Shown: piece after piece, positions 25,592 through 34,052 of the stretch
Layout: every line of letters starts with the position of its first letter
Position numbering within the stretch: the first letter of the stretch is position 1
Source: an uncultured Dorea sp.
GTDB taxonomy: Bacteria; Bacillota; Clostridia; Lachnospirales; Lachnospiraceae
Assembly (NCBI GenBank): GCA_948602995.1
Contig: CAPEBR010000011.1
Span: 75,717 to 120,227, forward strand
Reading direction: 5' to 3'
Length of the DNA: 44,511 nt
Made by a program: the position numbers and the translations under genes
Notes under the pieces: model-generated
What the model saw: the letters and a program-made list of their open reading frames with translations, nothing else
Databases searched by the model: none
Told to the model about the DNA's origin: nothing

Positions 25592-26608
25592 ATGGCAGAG
25601 ATTACAAAAGTAGCGCTTGACGCTATGGGCGGAGATCATGCACCCCGGGAAATGGTCAGGGGAGCAGTTGCCGCTGTAAAGAAAGAGAAGAATGTACAGA
25701 TTTTTCTGGTAGGGAAGGAAGAGGCAATCAGGGAAGAGCTTGCGAAGTACGAGTATGAAAAGGAAAGGCTTATGATTGTAAATGCTTCTGAGGTCATCGA
25801 GATGGCAGAGCCGCCGGTGAACGCCATCCGTAAGAAAAAGGATTCGTCCATTGTAGTGGGTATGAAGCTTGTAAAGGAAGGAAAGGCCGATGCGTTTGTA
25901 TCTGCCGGAAGCACGGGAGCAGTTCTCGTGGGCGGGCAGGTGATTGTAGGAAGGATTAAAGGCGTGGACAGGGCGCCGCTTGCACCTCTGATTCCGACCG
26001 CGAAGGGCTTCTCACTTCTGATCGACTGCGGGGCCAATGTTGACGCGAGGCCTGCCCATCTGGTACAATTTGCCAAGATGGGAACGATCTATATGGAGCA
26101 CATTATGAATGTAAAGAATCCGAAAGTCGGTATCGTGAATATCGGCGCAGAGGAGGAGAAGGGCAATGCCCTTGTAAAGGAGACATTTCCTCTTCTTAAG
26201 GAGACGAAGAGCATCAACTTTACAGGAAGCGTGGAAGCCAGGGACATTCCTTATGGCAAGGTGGACGTGATTGTCTGCGAGGCCTTTGCAGGGAACATTA
26301 TCCTGAAGCTCTTTGAGGGCACAGGCGCAGTTCTTATTAAAAAGATCAAGGAAGGTCTTATGAGTTCCTTAAGGAGCAAGATTGGTGCGGTTCTCATCAA
26401 GCCTGCGCTGAAAGAGACGATGAAGTCCTTTGATTCCAGTGAGTACGGCGGGGCGCCTCTTCTGGGGCTTAACGGCCTGGTAGTGAAGACCCACGGGAGC
26501 TCGAAAGCGAAAGAGATCTGCAATACAATACTGCAGTGCGTGACTTTTAAGAACCAGAAGATCAATGAAAAGATTAAAGCATGTATTCAGGCGGAACAGC
26601 CGGAATAA
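25592..26608 (+). CDS. plsX: Phosphate acyltransferase PlsX
   Basis: 338 residues, normal length, ATG behind AGGAGGAAC. PlsX makes acyl phosphate from acyl-ACP, the first committed step of PlsX/PlsY phospholipid synthesis, at the inner face of the membrane. Typical stretches are ALDAMGGDHAPREMVRGA, SAGSTGAVLVGG, LIDCGANVDARPAHL and the C-terminal SSEYGGAPLLGLNG. It begins the lipid part of the cluster, with acpP 52 bp downstream; the acyl donor and its carrier are thus encoded together. Confidence 0.95.
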   Translation: MAEITKVALDAMGGDHAPREMVRGAVAAVKKEKNVQIFLVGKEEAIREELAKYEYEKERLMIVNASEVIEMAEPPVNAIRKKKDSSIVVGMKLVKEGKADAFVSAGSTGAVLVGGQVIVGRIKGVDRAPLAPLIPTAKGFSLLIDCGANVDARPAHLVQFAKMGTIYMEHIMNVKNPKVGIVNIGAEEEKGNALVKETFPLLKETKSINFTGSVEARDIPYGKVDVIVCEAFAGNIILKLFEGTGAVLIKKIKEGLMSSLRSKIGAVLIKPALKETMKSFDSSEYGGAPLLGLNGLVVKTHGSSKAKEICNTILQCVTFKNQKINEKIKACIQAEQPE

Positions 26609-26660
26609 CAGGTCTGACCGCTGAATAATAAAAACACAAAATTAAAAAAGGAGAAATGAG

Positions 26661-26894
26661 ATGGAATTTGAAAAATTACAGGAAATTATCGCAGATGTAT
26701 TAAATCTTGATGTGAAGGATATCCATATGGAGTCGAAAATTATGGATGATCTGGGGGCGGATTCCCTGGATGTATTCCAGATTATTATGGGAATAGAAGA
26801 AGCGTTTGATCTGGAGATTGACAACGATGAGGCAGAGAATATTGTAACGGTTGGCGATGCTGTCGAGCAGATCAGGAATGCGACAAGCAATTAG
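26661..26894 (+). CDS. acpP: Acyl carrier protein
   Basis: 77 residues, acidic. DDLGADSLDVFQIIMGIEE contains Ser35, the site of 4'-phosphopantetheine attachment. It carries growing acyl chains in fatty acid synthesis and donates them to PlsX. AAAAGGAGAAATGAG precedes the ATG. An intrinsic terminator follows, so mRNA for this gene can be made in excess of the downstream rnc gene. Confidence 0.95.
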   Translation: MEFEKLQEIIADVLNLDVKDIHMESKIMDDLGADSLDVFQIIMGIEEAFDLEIDNDEAENIVTVGDAVEQIRNATSN

Positions 26895-26910
26895 TCTAAT
26901 TTTGTCAGAG

Positions 26911-26934
26911 AAAAAAGCCCGGCAGGGCTTTTTT
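26911..26934 (+). terminator. Terminator after acpP
   Basis: AAAAAAGCCC, loop GGCA, then GGGCTTTTTT. A short stem with an ideal T-run; partial read-through into rnc is likely because I see no separate rnc promoter. Confidence 0.85.
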
Positions 26935-27022
26935 GCATCATGACCATGTTGCTGGTTCAGAATGGACGGCAGTACATAAAATCCAATTTAAATTGCCTTT
27001 GGCAATGGGAGGAAGAACGGAT

Positions 27023-27718
27023 ATGATAAAGGATTTGAAAAAGCTGGAGAAGCTGATTGGCTATGAGTTTAAGGATCCCCGGCTTCTCAGGCAGGCAGTG
27101 ACACACAGTTCCTATGCCAACGAGAAGCACATGACCAAGCACAGGTGTAATGAGCGGCTGGAGTTCCTTGGGGATGCTGTTCTTGAGCTGGTATCCAGTG
27201 AGTTTTTGTTTAGGGAGCATCCAAAGATGCCGGAGGGTGAGCTTACGAAGACAAGGGCAAGCATGGTGTGCGAGCCTTCCCTTGCGTTTTGTGCCAGAGA
27301 CCTGACACTGGGGGAATTTCTCCTCCTTGGGAAGGGAGAGGAGACAATGGGAGGCAGAAAGAGAGACTCCATTACTTCAGATGCACTAGAGGCCCTGATT
27401 GGGGCGATTTATATAGATGGTGGTTTTGCTAGTGCAAAAGAGTTTATTAAACGCTGTGTTCTCAATGACCTTGAAAATAAAAAGCTCTTTTTTGATAGCA
27501 AGACTATCCTGCAGGAGATTGTGCAGGCGAACCTTACGGATACGGTTTCCTACAGACTGCTGGGAGAGGAGGGCCCGGAGCATGATAAGTTTTTTCATGT
27601 GGCTGTGTATATTGGTGATGCCAGGTTTGGAGCTGGAAAGGGCAGGACAAAGAAGGCTGCGGAGCAGGAGGCAGCTTATCAGAGCATCCTGAAGCTCCAT
27701 GAGAAGAACATAAAGTAA
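27023..27718 (+). CDS. rnc: Ribonuclease III
   Basis: 231 residues from ATG 27023, with GGGAGGAAG 7 nt upstream; the family start (IKDLKKLEKLIGYEFKDPRLL) follows, while the 30 residues upstream in frame are not conserved-looking. The catalytic signature NERLEFLGDAVLEL is intact, and the C-terminal double-stranded RNA-binding domain ends KKAAEQEAAYQSIL. It cleaves double-stranded RNA in rRNA maturation and mRNA decay. Its place before smc and ftsY is the common Firmicute order. RNase III often cuts its own leader; no obvious long stem is seen in front of it here. Confidence 0.95.
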   Translation: MIKDLKKLEKLIGYEFKDPRLLRQAVTHSSYANEKHMTKHRCNERLEFLGDAVLELVSSEFLFREHPKMPEGELTKTRASMVCEPSLAFCARDLTLGEFLLLGKGEETMGGRKRDSITSDALEALIGAIYIDGGFASAKEFIKRCVLNDLENKKLFFDSKTILQEIVQANLTDTVSYRLLGEEGPEHDKFFHVAVYIGDARFGAGKGRTKKAAEQEAAYQSILKLHEKNIK

Positions 27719-27742
27719 CGGAGGCAGCTGCGGCTGGCGCGG

Positions 27743-27773
27743 TACTCACGGCCGATGAAGTCAGCCGTGAGTA
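27743..27773 (+). other. Hairpin between rnc and smc
   Basis: TACTCACGGC (27743-27752) pairs with GCCGTGAGTA (27764-27773) around 11 nt, with no T-run. It is probably an intercistronic processing or stability element, 22 nt ahead of smc. Confidence 0.5.
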
Positions 27774-27795
27774 TACAATATTAAGTGGGTGTTAT

Positions 27796-30700
27796 ATGTA
27801 TTTAAAAAGTATTGAGGTGCAGGGATTTAAGTCCTTTGCACATAAGATTAAGTTTGACTTTCATAACGGTATTACCGGGATTGTCGGACCGAACGGGAGC
27901 GGGAAGAGCAATGTTGCGGATGCGGTGCGCTGGGTGCTCGGAGAGCAGCGGGTGAAGCAGCTAAGAGGCGGAAGTATGCAGGACGTCATCTTTTCCGGTA
28001 CAGAGAACAGGAAGCCCTTAAGCTATGCGTCTGTGGCGATCACGCTTGATAATTCCGGGCATGAGCTTGCAATTGACTATGAAGAGGTGACAATTGCAAG
28101 AAAGCTTTACCGCTCCGGTGAGAGTGAATATCTGATTAATGGAAATACCTGCAGGCTTAAGGATGTCAATGAATTGTTTTATGATACCGGGATCGGAAAA
28201 GAAGGATATTCGATCATCGGGCAGGGGCAGATTGACCGGATCTTAAGCGGTAAGCCAGAAGAGAGAAGAGAGCTCTTTGATGAGGCTGCCGGGATTGTGA
28301 AGTTTAAGCGGCGTAAGAATATGTCAGTAAAGAAGCTGGAGGAGGAGCAGCAGAATCTTCTGCGTGTAAAGGATATTCTCTCTGAGCTCGAAAAGCAGGT
28401 AGAGCCGCTGGAAAGACAGGCGGAGAAGGCAAGGGAATATCTGAAGAAGAAGGAAGAGCTGAAGCTCTATGATATTAATATGTTCCTCCTTGAGACAGCC
28501 CGTATCGCAGAACAGATAAAAGAAGTGGAGAACCGCTTAAGCCTTACGTCAGAAGAGCTTGGTGTCGCAAGCAGTCAGTATGATAATATGAAGAAAGAGT
28601 ATGAGACAATAGAGGAGCAGGTAGATGGCATTGACGCGTCGATCGAGAAGGCAAAGGGACAGCTCAATGAGACAACGATGCTAAAGCAGCAGCTCCAGAA
28701 TCAGATTGCTCTTTTAAAAGAACAGATACACAGTGCCCATATGAATGATGAGCATTTTGACCAGCGTGCGAGAACCATTCGTTCCGAGATCTATGAGCGG
28801 GAAAGCCAGCTGGCTGCCCTTGAAAAGGAGCAGGCACAGATTGGCGGAGAGCTTCACAGCCAAAAGGAGAAGGAAACGGCTGCGAAGGAGGCGCTGATTG
28901 CGGTTCAGACAAGAATTGCCTCTCTCAGCTCGGTGATTGAGAAGAGTAACAGTGATATTATGGAGATTCTCGGGAACCGTGCATCTACGAAAGCAAAGCT
29001 CCAGAAATATGATACTATGCTTGAACAGATCCAGATGCGGAAAAACCAGCTGAGACAGCGTCTTACTGAAGCAGAAGAAGAGGAGAAGACCCAGAGCAGC
29101 CTTGTGGACGGATATTACCGGGAGCTTAAGGATATTTCTGGACAAATTATCCGTCTCACAGAGGAAAATGACGGTTATGAGAAAAAGATACAGGAGCTGC
29201 AGGAAATTCTGGCGAAGCAGACAGAGCACTTCCGGATTGGGCAGACAACCTATCACAGGGAGGAGTCCAGACTGGAGTCCCTGAAAAATATTACAGAGCG
29301 CTATGACGGGTACGGGAACAGCATCCGCAGGGTAATGGACAGAAGGGATAAGGAAAAAGGGATCCTGGGCGTTGTGGCGGATATTGTGAAGGTAGATAAG
29401 GAATATGAGATTGCCATTGAGACGGCTCTTGGAGGGAATATTCAGAATATTGTGACAGCGGATGAAGACACGGCAAAGCGTATGATTGCATTCTTAAAAC
29501 AAAATAAGTTCGGCCGTGCCACATTTCTGCCCCTTACAGGTATCAGGGCTTACGGAGGGCTTGCGAGGCCGGAGGCGCTGAAGGAACCGGGAGCCATCAG
29601 TACAGCGGACAGGCTTGTAAAGGTGGAGGAGCGGTATCAGGAGCTTGCAGCCCATCTTCTGGGAAGGACACTGGTGGTGGATCAGATTGACCATGGGATT
29701 GCCATTGCGAGGAAGTACAGGCAGTCGATCCGTATTGTTACCCTGGAGGGGGAGCTGATTAATCCGGGAGGCTCCATGACAGGAGGGGCTTTTAAGAATT
29801 CCAGCAATCTGCTAAGCAGGAGACGGGAGATTGAGGAATTTGAGAAGACAGTCAGGCAGCTGAAGCGGGAAATGGACGAGCTGGAGGCAGAATCTGAGAA
29901 GCTCAGAAAAAAGCGTGCCGGTTATTATGAAGAGACGGCAAGGATTAAGGAGGAGCTTCAGAAAGCCTATGTCGTACAGAATACGGCGAAGATGAATCTT
30001 GACCAGGCAGCATCTAAGGTAAAGGCTTCTAAAAATATGGCAGAGGATATCCGTCAGGAGGCGGAAGGGCTGGACCGTCAGATTACAGATATTATTGACA
30101 ATCAGGAATCTATCAATGTAGAACTTGACACCTCCGAAAGGCTGGAGTCAGAGCTTAATGACAAGACTCAGGAATCCCAGAAGGAGCTGGACAGGGAACG
30201 GATGACAGAGAGCGAAAAACAGAGGATCTCAGAGGAAATTCATCTTGTCTGTGCGAGCCTGGAACAGAAGGATGCATTCGTAACGGAAAATGTGAACCGA
30301 ATCCGGGAAGAGATTTCCAAGTTTAGAGAGGAGCTTGGAGGGCTTGAAGAAAGTAAGGACGGCACCTCCAGAGAGATTGAAGAGAAGGAGAATCAGATCG
30401 CTGAGTTAAAGAAGACGATAGAGAATTCTGGGGAATTATTTACAGAGATTCAGGGAGAGATTGAAAAATTCAAGCGGGAACGGGAAGAATTAAATCTGCG
30501 GCACAAATCGTTTTTACAAAAGCGCGAGGATTTGTCAAAGCATATGTCTGAGCTTGACAAGGAGGTCTTCCGTCTTGAAAGTCAGAAGAACGGATATGAA
30601 GAGGCCTCTGAGAAGCAGATTAATTATATGTGGGAGGAATATGAGCTTACATATAACCGTGCACTGGAGCTTCGAAATGAGAACCTGACTGATCTGTCGA

Positions 30701-31356
30701 AAATGAGAAAAAGGATCCAGGAGCTGAAAGGTGAGATTAAGGATCTGGGAAATGTTAATGTGAATGCGATTGAGGACTTTAAGAGCCTCTCAGAGCGCTA
30801 TGCATTTCTGAAGGGACAACATGATGATCTGACGAAGGCAGAGGCTACGCTGCTTCAGATTATTGATGAGCTGGATGAGGCCATGCGCAGGCAGTTTACA
30901 GAGCAGTTTGCACGAATTTCCAGTGAATTTGACGCAGTCTTTAAGGAACTTTTCGGCGGTGGAAAGGGTACTCTGGAGCTTATGGAAGAGGAAGATATTC
31001 TGGAGGCGGGCATAAGAATCATTGCCCAGCCTCCGGGGAAAAAACTCCAGAATATGATGCAGCTGTCCGGAGGGGAAAAGGCGCTGACAGCGATTGCACT
31101 CTTATTTGCCATTCAGAATCTAAAGCCGTCCCCATTCTGTCTTCTTGACGAGATTGAGGCAGCGCTTGATGATAATAATGTTGTGAGATTTGCCAGGTAT
31201 CTGCATAAGCTGACGGAAAATACACAGTTTATAGTGATTACCCACAGAAGAGGAACTATGACTGCTGCGGACAGGCTGTATGGAATCACCATGCAGGAAA
31301 AGGGTGTGTCAACCCTTGTATCCGTCAGCCTTTTGGAGGATGAACTGGAAAGATAG
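27796..31356 (+). CDS. smc: Chromosome partition protein SMC
   Basis: 1186 residues, full family length. The N-terminal ATPase half has Walker A GPNGSGKSN (residues 32-40). Two long coiled coils (about 170-500 and 670-1000) flank a hinge near 510-660 that shows the glycine-rich GELINPGGSMTGG. The C-terminal half carries the signature motif LSGGEKALTAIALLFA and Walker B FCLLDEIEAALDD. It dimerises and, with ScpA and ScpB (not in this window), condenses and segregates the chromosome. The start ATG follows GTGGGTG. Its stop codon overlaps the first base of a family B-like element. Confidence 0.97.
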   Translation: MYLKSIEVQGFKSFAHKIKFDFHNGITGIVGPNGSGKSNVADAVRWVLGEQRVKQLRGGSMQDVIFSGTENRKPLSYASVAITLDNSGHELAIDYEEVTIARKLYRSGESEYLINGNTCRLKDVNELFYDTGIGKEGYSIIGQGQIDRILSGKPEERRELFDEAAGIVKFKRRKNMSVKKLEEEQQNLLRVKDILSELEKQVEPLERQAEKAREYLKKKEELKLYDINMFLLETARIAEQIKEVENRLSLTSEELGVASSQYDNMKKEYETIEEQVDGIDASIEKAKGQLNETTMLKQQLQNQIALLKEQIHSAHMNDEHFDQRARTIRSEIYERESQLAALEKEQAQIGGELHSQKEKETAAKEALIAVQTRIASLSSVIEKSNSDIMEILGNRASTKAKLQKYDTMLEQIQMRKNQLRQRLTEAEEEEKTQSSLVDGYYRELKDISGQIIRLTEENDGYEKKIQELQEILAKQTEHFRIGQTTYHREESRLESLKNITERYDGYGNSIRRVMDRRDKEKGILGVVADIVKVDKEYEIAIETALGGNIQNIVTADEDTAKRMIAFLKQNKFGRATFLPLTGIRAYGGLARPEALKEPGAISTADRLVKVEERYQELAAHLLGRTLVVDQIDHGIAIARKYRQSIRIVTLEGELINPGGSMTGGAFKNSSNLLSRRREIEEFEKTVRQLKREMDELEAESEKLRKKRAGYYEETARIKEELQKAYVVQNTAKMNLDQAASKVKASKNMAEDIRQEAEGLDRQITDIIDNQESINVELDTSERLESELNDKTQESQKELDRERMTESEKQRISEEIHLVCASLEQKDAFVTENVNRIREEISKFREELGGLEESKDGTSREIEEKENQIAELKKTIENSGELFTEIQGEIEKFKREREELNLRHKSFLQKREDLSKHMSELDKEVFRLESQKNGYEEASEKQINYMWEEYELTYNRALELRNENLTDLSKMRKRIQELKGEIKDLGNVNVNAIEDFKSLSERYAFLKGQHDDLTKAEATLLQIIDELDEAMRRQFTEQFARISSEFDAVFKELFGGGKGTLELMEEEDILEAGIRIIAQPPGKKLQNMMQLSGGEKALTAIALLFAIQNLKPSPFCLLDEIEAALDDNNVVRFARYLHKLTENTQFIVITHRRGTMTAADRLYGITMQEKGVSTLVSVSLLEDELER

Positions 31357-31392
31357 TTGCGATAAGCGGCCTTACGGGCCTTGAATCGTAAC
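31356..31392 (+). repeat. Divergent family B-like hairpin between smc and ftsY
   Basis: Outer arms GTTGCGAT and ATCGTAAC pair over eight positions (one wobble), where other copies have GTTACTAT and ATAGTAAC; the inner GGCC/GGCC replaces CGGAC/GTCCG. Overall shape is kept while sequence changes on both arms. No promoter is seen at the usual distance, as that position lies inside ftsY. Confidence 0.5.
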
Positions 31393-31416
31393 GGAAAACA
31401 GGAGGTGGATTTTATT

Positions 31417-32367
31417 TTGGCAGAGGAAAAGAAAGGGTTCTTTAGCAGGCTTGTATCAGGCCTGACGAAGACAAGAGATAACATTGTATCCGGGATGGAC
31501 AGCATCTTTCATGGTTTTTCTCATATTGATGATGAATTTTATGAGGAGCTTGAAGAGCTTCTGATCATGGGGGATCTGGGGGTGCAGGCAACCTATGCTA
31601 TCCTGGATGATTTGAAGGCAAAGGTAAAGGAGCGGCATATCAAGGAGCCGTCAGACTGCCGCCAGGTGCTGATTGACAGCATCAAAGAGCAGATGGATGT
31701 AGGCGGCCTGGCCTATGAATTTGAAGAGAAGACTTCAGTGGTTATGGTGATTGGAGTGAATGGCGTAGGTAAGACGACTACCATCGGGAAGCTTGCGGGA
31801 AAGCTCCGGAATGAGAATAAAAAGGTGGTTCTTGCAGCGGCAGATACGTTCCGGGCGGCTGCGGGAGAGCAGCTTAAGGAGTGGGCAAACCGGGCTCAGG
31901 CGGAACTGATCGGAGGCCAGGAGGGTTCTGATCCGGCGGCGGTTGTATATGATGCGGTGTCCGCAGCAAAGGCAAGGCATGCGGATGTCTTATTGTGCGA
32001 CACGGCGGGCCGTCTCCATAATAAGAAGAATCTAATGGAAGAATTAAGAAAGATGAACCGGATCATTGACAGGGAATATCCGGAGGCATTCCGTGAGACA
32101 CTGGTAGTGCTGGATGCTACAACCGGGCAGAATGCACTGCAGCAGGCGAAGGAATTTAATGAGGTAGCAGAGATTACAGGCATTATACTCACGAAGATGG
32201 ACGGAACTGCCAGAGGCGGCATTGCCGTTGCGATTCAGGCAGAGCTTGGGATTCCGGTAAAATATATCGGGGTTGGGGAAAGTATAGATGATTTACAGAA
32301 GTTTGATGCAGATACATTTGTAAATGCATTATTTATGACAGAGCAGAAGGAGGAAGAGACATGCTGA
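31417..32367 (+). CDS. ftsY: Signal recognition particle receptor FtsY
   Basis: 316 residues from TTG 31417, 9 nt after AGGAGGTG; the in-frame TTG at 31381 lies inside the repeat and has no ribosome binding site. The protein has a short N-terminal region and a complete NG GTPase domain: GVNGVGKTTTIGKLAG, DTFRAAAGEQL, DTAGRLHNK, TKMDGTARGG and YIGVGESIDDL. It docks SRP-ribosome complexes at the membrane. The long acidic A domain of enterobacteria is missing, as usual in Firmicutes. ilvA begins before its stop codon; ffh is not adjacent. Confidence 0.94.
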   Translation: MAEEKKGFFSRLVSGLTKTRDNIVSGMDSIFHGFSHIDDEFYEELEELLIMGDLGVQATYAILDDLKAKVKERHIKEPSDCRQVLIDSIKEQMDVGGLAYEFEEKTSVVMVIGVNGVGKTTTIGKLAGKLRNENKKVVLAAADTFRAAAGEQLKEWANRAQAELIGGQEGSDPAAVVYDAVSAAKARHADVLLCDTAGRLHNKKNLMEELRKMNRIIDREYPEAFRETLVVLDATTGQNALQQAKEFNEVAEITGIILTKMDGTARGGIAVAIQAELGIPVKYIGVGESIDDLQKFDADTFVNALFMTEQKEEETC

Positions 32368-33575
32368 CATTAGAAAAATTCGAAGAGGCAAGCGAACTTG
32401 TAAAAAATGTGACATTACCTACAAAGCTGGTTTACAGCGAGTATTTTAGCAGCCAGACTGGGGGAAAGATATATCTGAAGCCTGAAAATATGCAGTATAC
32501 AGGCGCTTATAAGGTAAGGGGCGCTTATTATAAGATCAGTACCTTAAGTGAGGAAGAACGGGAAAAGGGACTGGTAGCAGCATCGGCCGGAAACCATGCC
32601 CAGGGAGTGGCGTATGCGGCCCAAAAGTTCGGCTGCAGGGCAACCATTGTTATGCCGACGGTCACGCCGCTCATCAAAGTCAACCGTACAAAGAATTACG
32701 GCGCGGAGGTCATTCTGTATGGGGATATCTATGATGACGCCTGTGAATATGCCATGAAGCTGGCCGGCGAGCGGGGAAGCACCTTTATCCATCCCTTTGA
32801 TGACTTTGACGTGGTGACCGGACAGGGAACCATTGCCATGGAGATCGTACAGGAGCTTCCGACAGTAGACTACATTCTTGTTCCGGTCGGAGGAGGCGGG
32901 CTGATTACCGGCGTGGCAACCCTTGCAAAGATGCTGAATCCGAAGATTCAGGTAATTGGGGTCGAGCCCGCGTCAGCAGCAAGCATGACTGCGGCACTTG
33001 AAACAGGAGAGCCGGTGGAACTTGAAAGTGCAGACACCATCGCAGACGGCACAGCTGTGAAATGTGTCGGGGAAACCATCTTCCCCTTTGCGAAGGAAAA
33101 TATAGACCAGATGATTACTGTGGAGGATGATGAGCTGATCGGTGCATTCCTTGACATGGTGGAGAATCATAAAATGGTAGTGGAAAATTCCGGACTTCTT
33201 ACCGTGGCGGCTCTTAAGAGACTGGAGCTTAAGGGAAAGAAGGCGGTGGCGCTCTTAAGCGGCGGCAACATGGACGTAATCACCATGTCCTACGTAGTGC
33301 AGCATGGACTGATTCAGAGAGGGCGTATCTTCTCTGTATCCGTGCTTCTTCCTGATAAGCCAGGTGAACTGGTGCATGTGGCACAGATTATTGCCGAAGC
33401 ACAAGGGAATGTAATTAAGCTTGAACATAACCAGTTTGTCAGCACAAACCGGAACGCTGCAGTGGAGCTTCGGATTACAATAGAGGTCTTTGGGACAGAG
33501 CATAAGGAGAAGATCCTTAATATGCTGGAAAAGGATGGGTTCCGGCCAAGAGAAATCGGGGCGAAGTTATATTAA
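32361..33575 (+). CDS. ilvA: Threonine ammonia-lyase with ACT domain
   Basis: 404 residues. It deaminates threonine to 2-oxobutyrate using PLP; Lys51 in QYTGAYKVRGA is the expected Schiff-base residue, and VGGGGLITG binds the phosphate. An ACT-type domain (about 325-404) matches the short, catabolic-type enzymes (IlvA1/TdcB with ACT) rather than the long biosynthetic form with two regulatory domains. So propionate or energy metabolism is as likely as isoleucine synthesis. The start codon overlaps the last 7 bp of ftsY, which suggests translational coupling to an unrelated housekeeping gene. A family A palindrome begins directly after its stop. Confidence 0.9.
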   Translation: MLTLEKFEEASELVKNVTLPTKLVYSEYFSSQTGGKIYLKPENMQYTGAYKVRGAYYKISTLSEEEREKGLVAASAGNHAQGVAYAAQKFGCRATIVMPTVTPLIKVNRTKNYGAEVILYGDIYDDACEYAMKLAGERGSTFIHPFDDFDVVTGQGTIAMEIVQELPTVDYILVPVGGGGLITGVATLAKMLNPKIQVIGVEPASAASMTAALETGEPVELESADTIADGTAVKCVGETIFPFAKENIDQMITVEDDELIGAFLDMVENHKMVVENSGLLTVAALKRLELKGKKAVALLSGGNMDVITMSYVVQHGLIQRGRIFSVSVLLPDKPGELVHVAQIIAEAQGNVIKLEHNQFVSTNRNAAVELRITIEVFGTEHKEKILNMLEKDGFRPREIGAKLY

Positions 33576-33619
33576 AAATTGGGGACGGGGCATTTTTAAA
33601 AATGCCCCGTCCCCAATTT
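33576..33619. repeat. Family A palindrome, copy 2
   Basis: A 44-bp perfect palindrome beginning at the base after the ilvA stop codon and reaching into the stop codon of the reverse-strand gene at 33618. The core is GGGGACGGGGCATTTTT and its complement, with outer AAATT paired with AATTT. It may serve as the shared end of two convergent transcripts. Confidence 0.92.
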
Positions 33620-33764
33620 ACCGCTCTTCTTCAGAACTGCTCGTCATACCTTTATCAATACGTTTAATTCCATTTTTTATAACTTCTTTTGCTTTTTCGG
33701 TATTATCTGTTTCTAGCAAAGCCAGTATTGAATCTAACAGTATACATAATTCCTGGTTATTCAC
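33618..33764 (-). CDS. 48-residue protein of unknown function
   Basis: Starts at GTG 33764 with GAGAGGTG six nt upstream. The sequence begins MNNQELCILLDSILALLETD and continues through an amphipathic, lysine-rich helix (EKAKEVIKNGIKRIDKG) to a Ser/Glu-rich end. A near-perfect promoter lies just upstream on the same strand, and the palindrome at 33576 marks its end, so it looks like a complete transcription unit. It has no signal peptide and no cysteine pairs. It is too short for many gene callers. I do not recognise a family; an all-helical cytoplasmic or regulatory peptide is the most one can say. Confidence 0.65.
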   Translation of the reverse strand: MNNQELCILLDSILALLETDNTEKAKEVIKNGIKRIDKGMTSSSEEER

Positions 33765-33805
33765 ATTCGTCACCTCTCTTTCAAAGTCCTGTTTTTGGTA
33801 TTTTT

Positions 33806-33834
33806 ATTATAGCAACCTGCAAATCCAGTGTAAA
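33806..33834 (-). promoter_or_regulatory. Promoter of the 48-residue gene
   Basis: On the reverse strand, TTTACA at 33834-33829, a 17-bp spacer and TATAAT at 33811-33806. The left end of the family B composite lies 33 bp upstream of the -35 box. Confidence 0.75.
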
Positions 33835-33864
33835 GATTTAGTTCTATGAACCTTATAAATAGTT

Positions 33865-34015
33865 TAGTTACTATTCACGGGGTCGTGCACTCCGCTGCAC
33901 GGCATCCGAGCCGATAAAGTGGTGGTTTCCGGCATCCAGCCCCTCGCTGAATGCGACTTTTAAATGGGCTGGATGCGTTACTATGAGCGGACGGTTAGTA
34001 CGTGAATAGTAACTA
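33865..34015. repeat. Composite family B element with 15-bp terminal inverted repeats
   Basis: The left end TAGTTACTATTCACG (33865-33879) is the exact reverse complement of the right end (34001-34015). Inside are a small stem (GTGCA/TGCAC near 33885-33899), a ten-pair stem CATCCAGCCC (33933-33942) with GGGCTGGATG (33966-33975), and a full family B dyad at 33977-34013. No coding frame is evident. It resembles a miniature mobile element, or two outward-facing regulatory modules back to back, because each end faces a promoter. Confidence 0.7.
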
Positions 34016-34052
34016 CAGGAATTTTATTAAGTAAAAAAATAACAAGTTTTCC

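Noticed and set aside
26933..27022. Longer N-terminus for ribonuclease III
   Set aside because: The extra 30 residues precede the normal family start, overlap the terminator tail of acpP and lack a ribosome binding site.
33490..33849. 119-residue forward frame behind ilvA
   Set aside because: It begins inside ilvA in another frame, passes through the palindrome and lies antisense to a better supported 48-residue gene.
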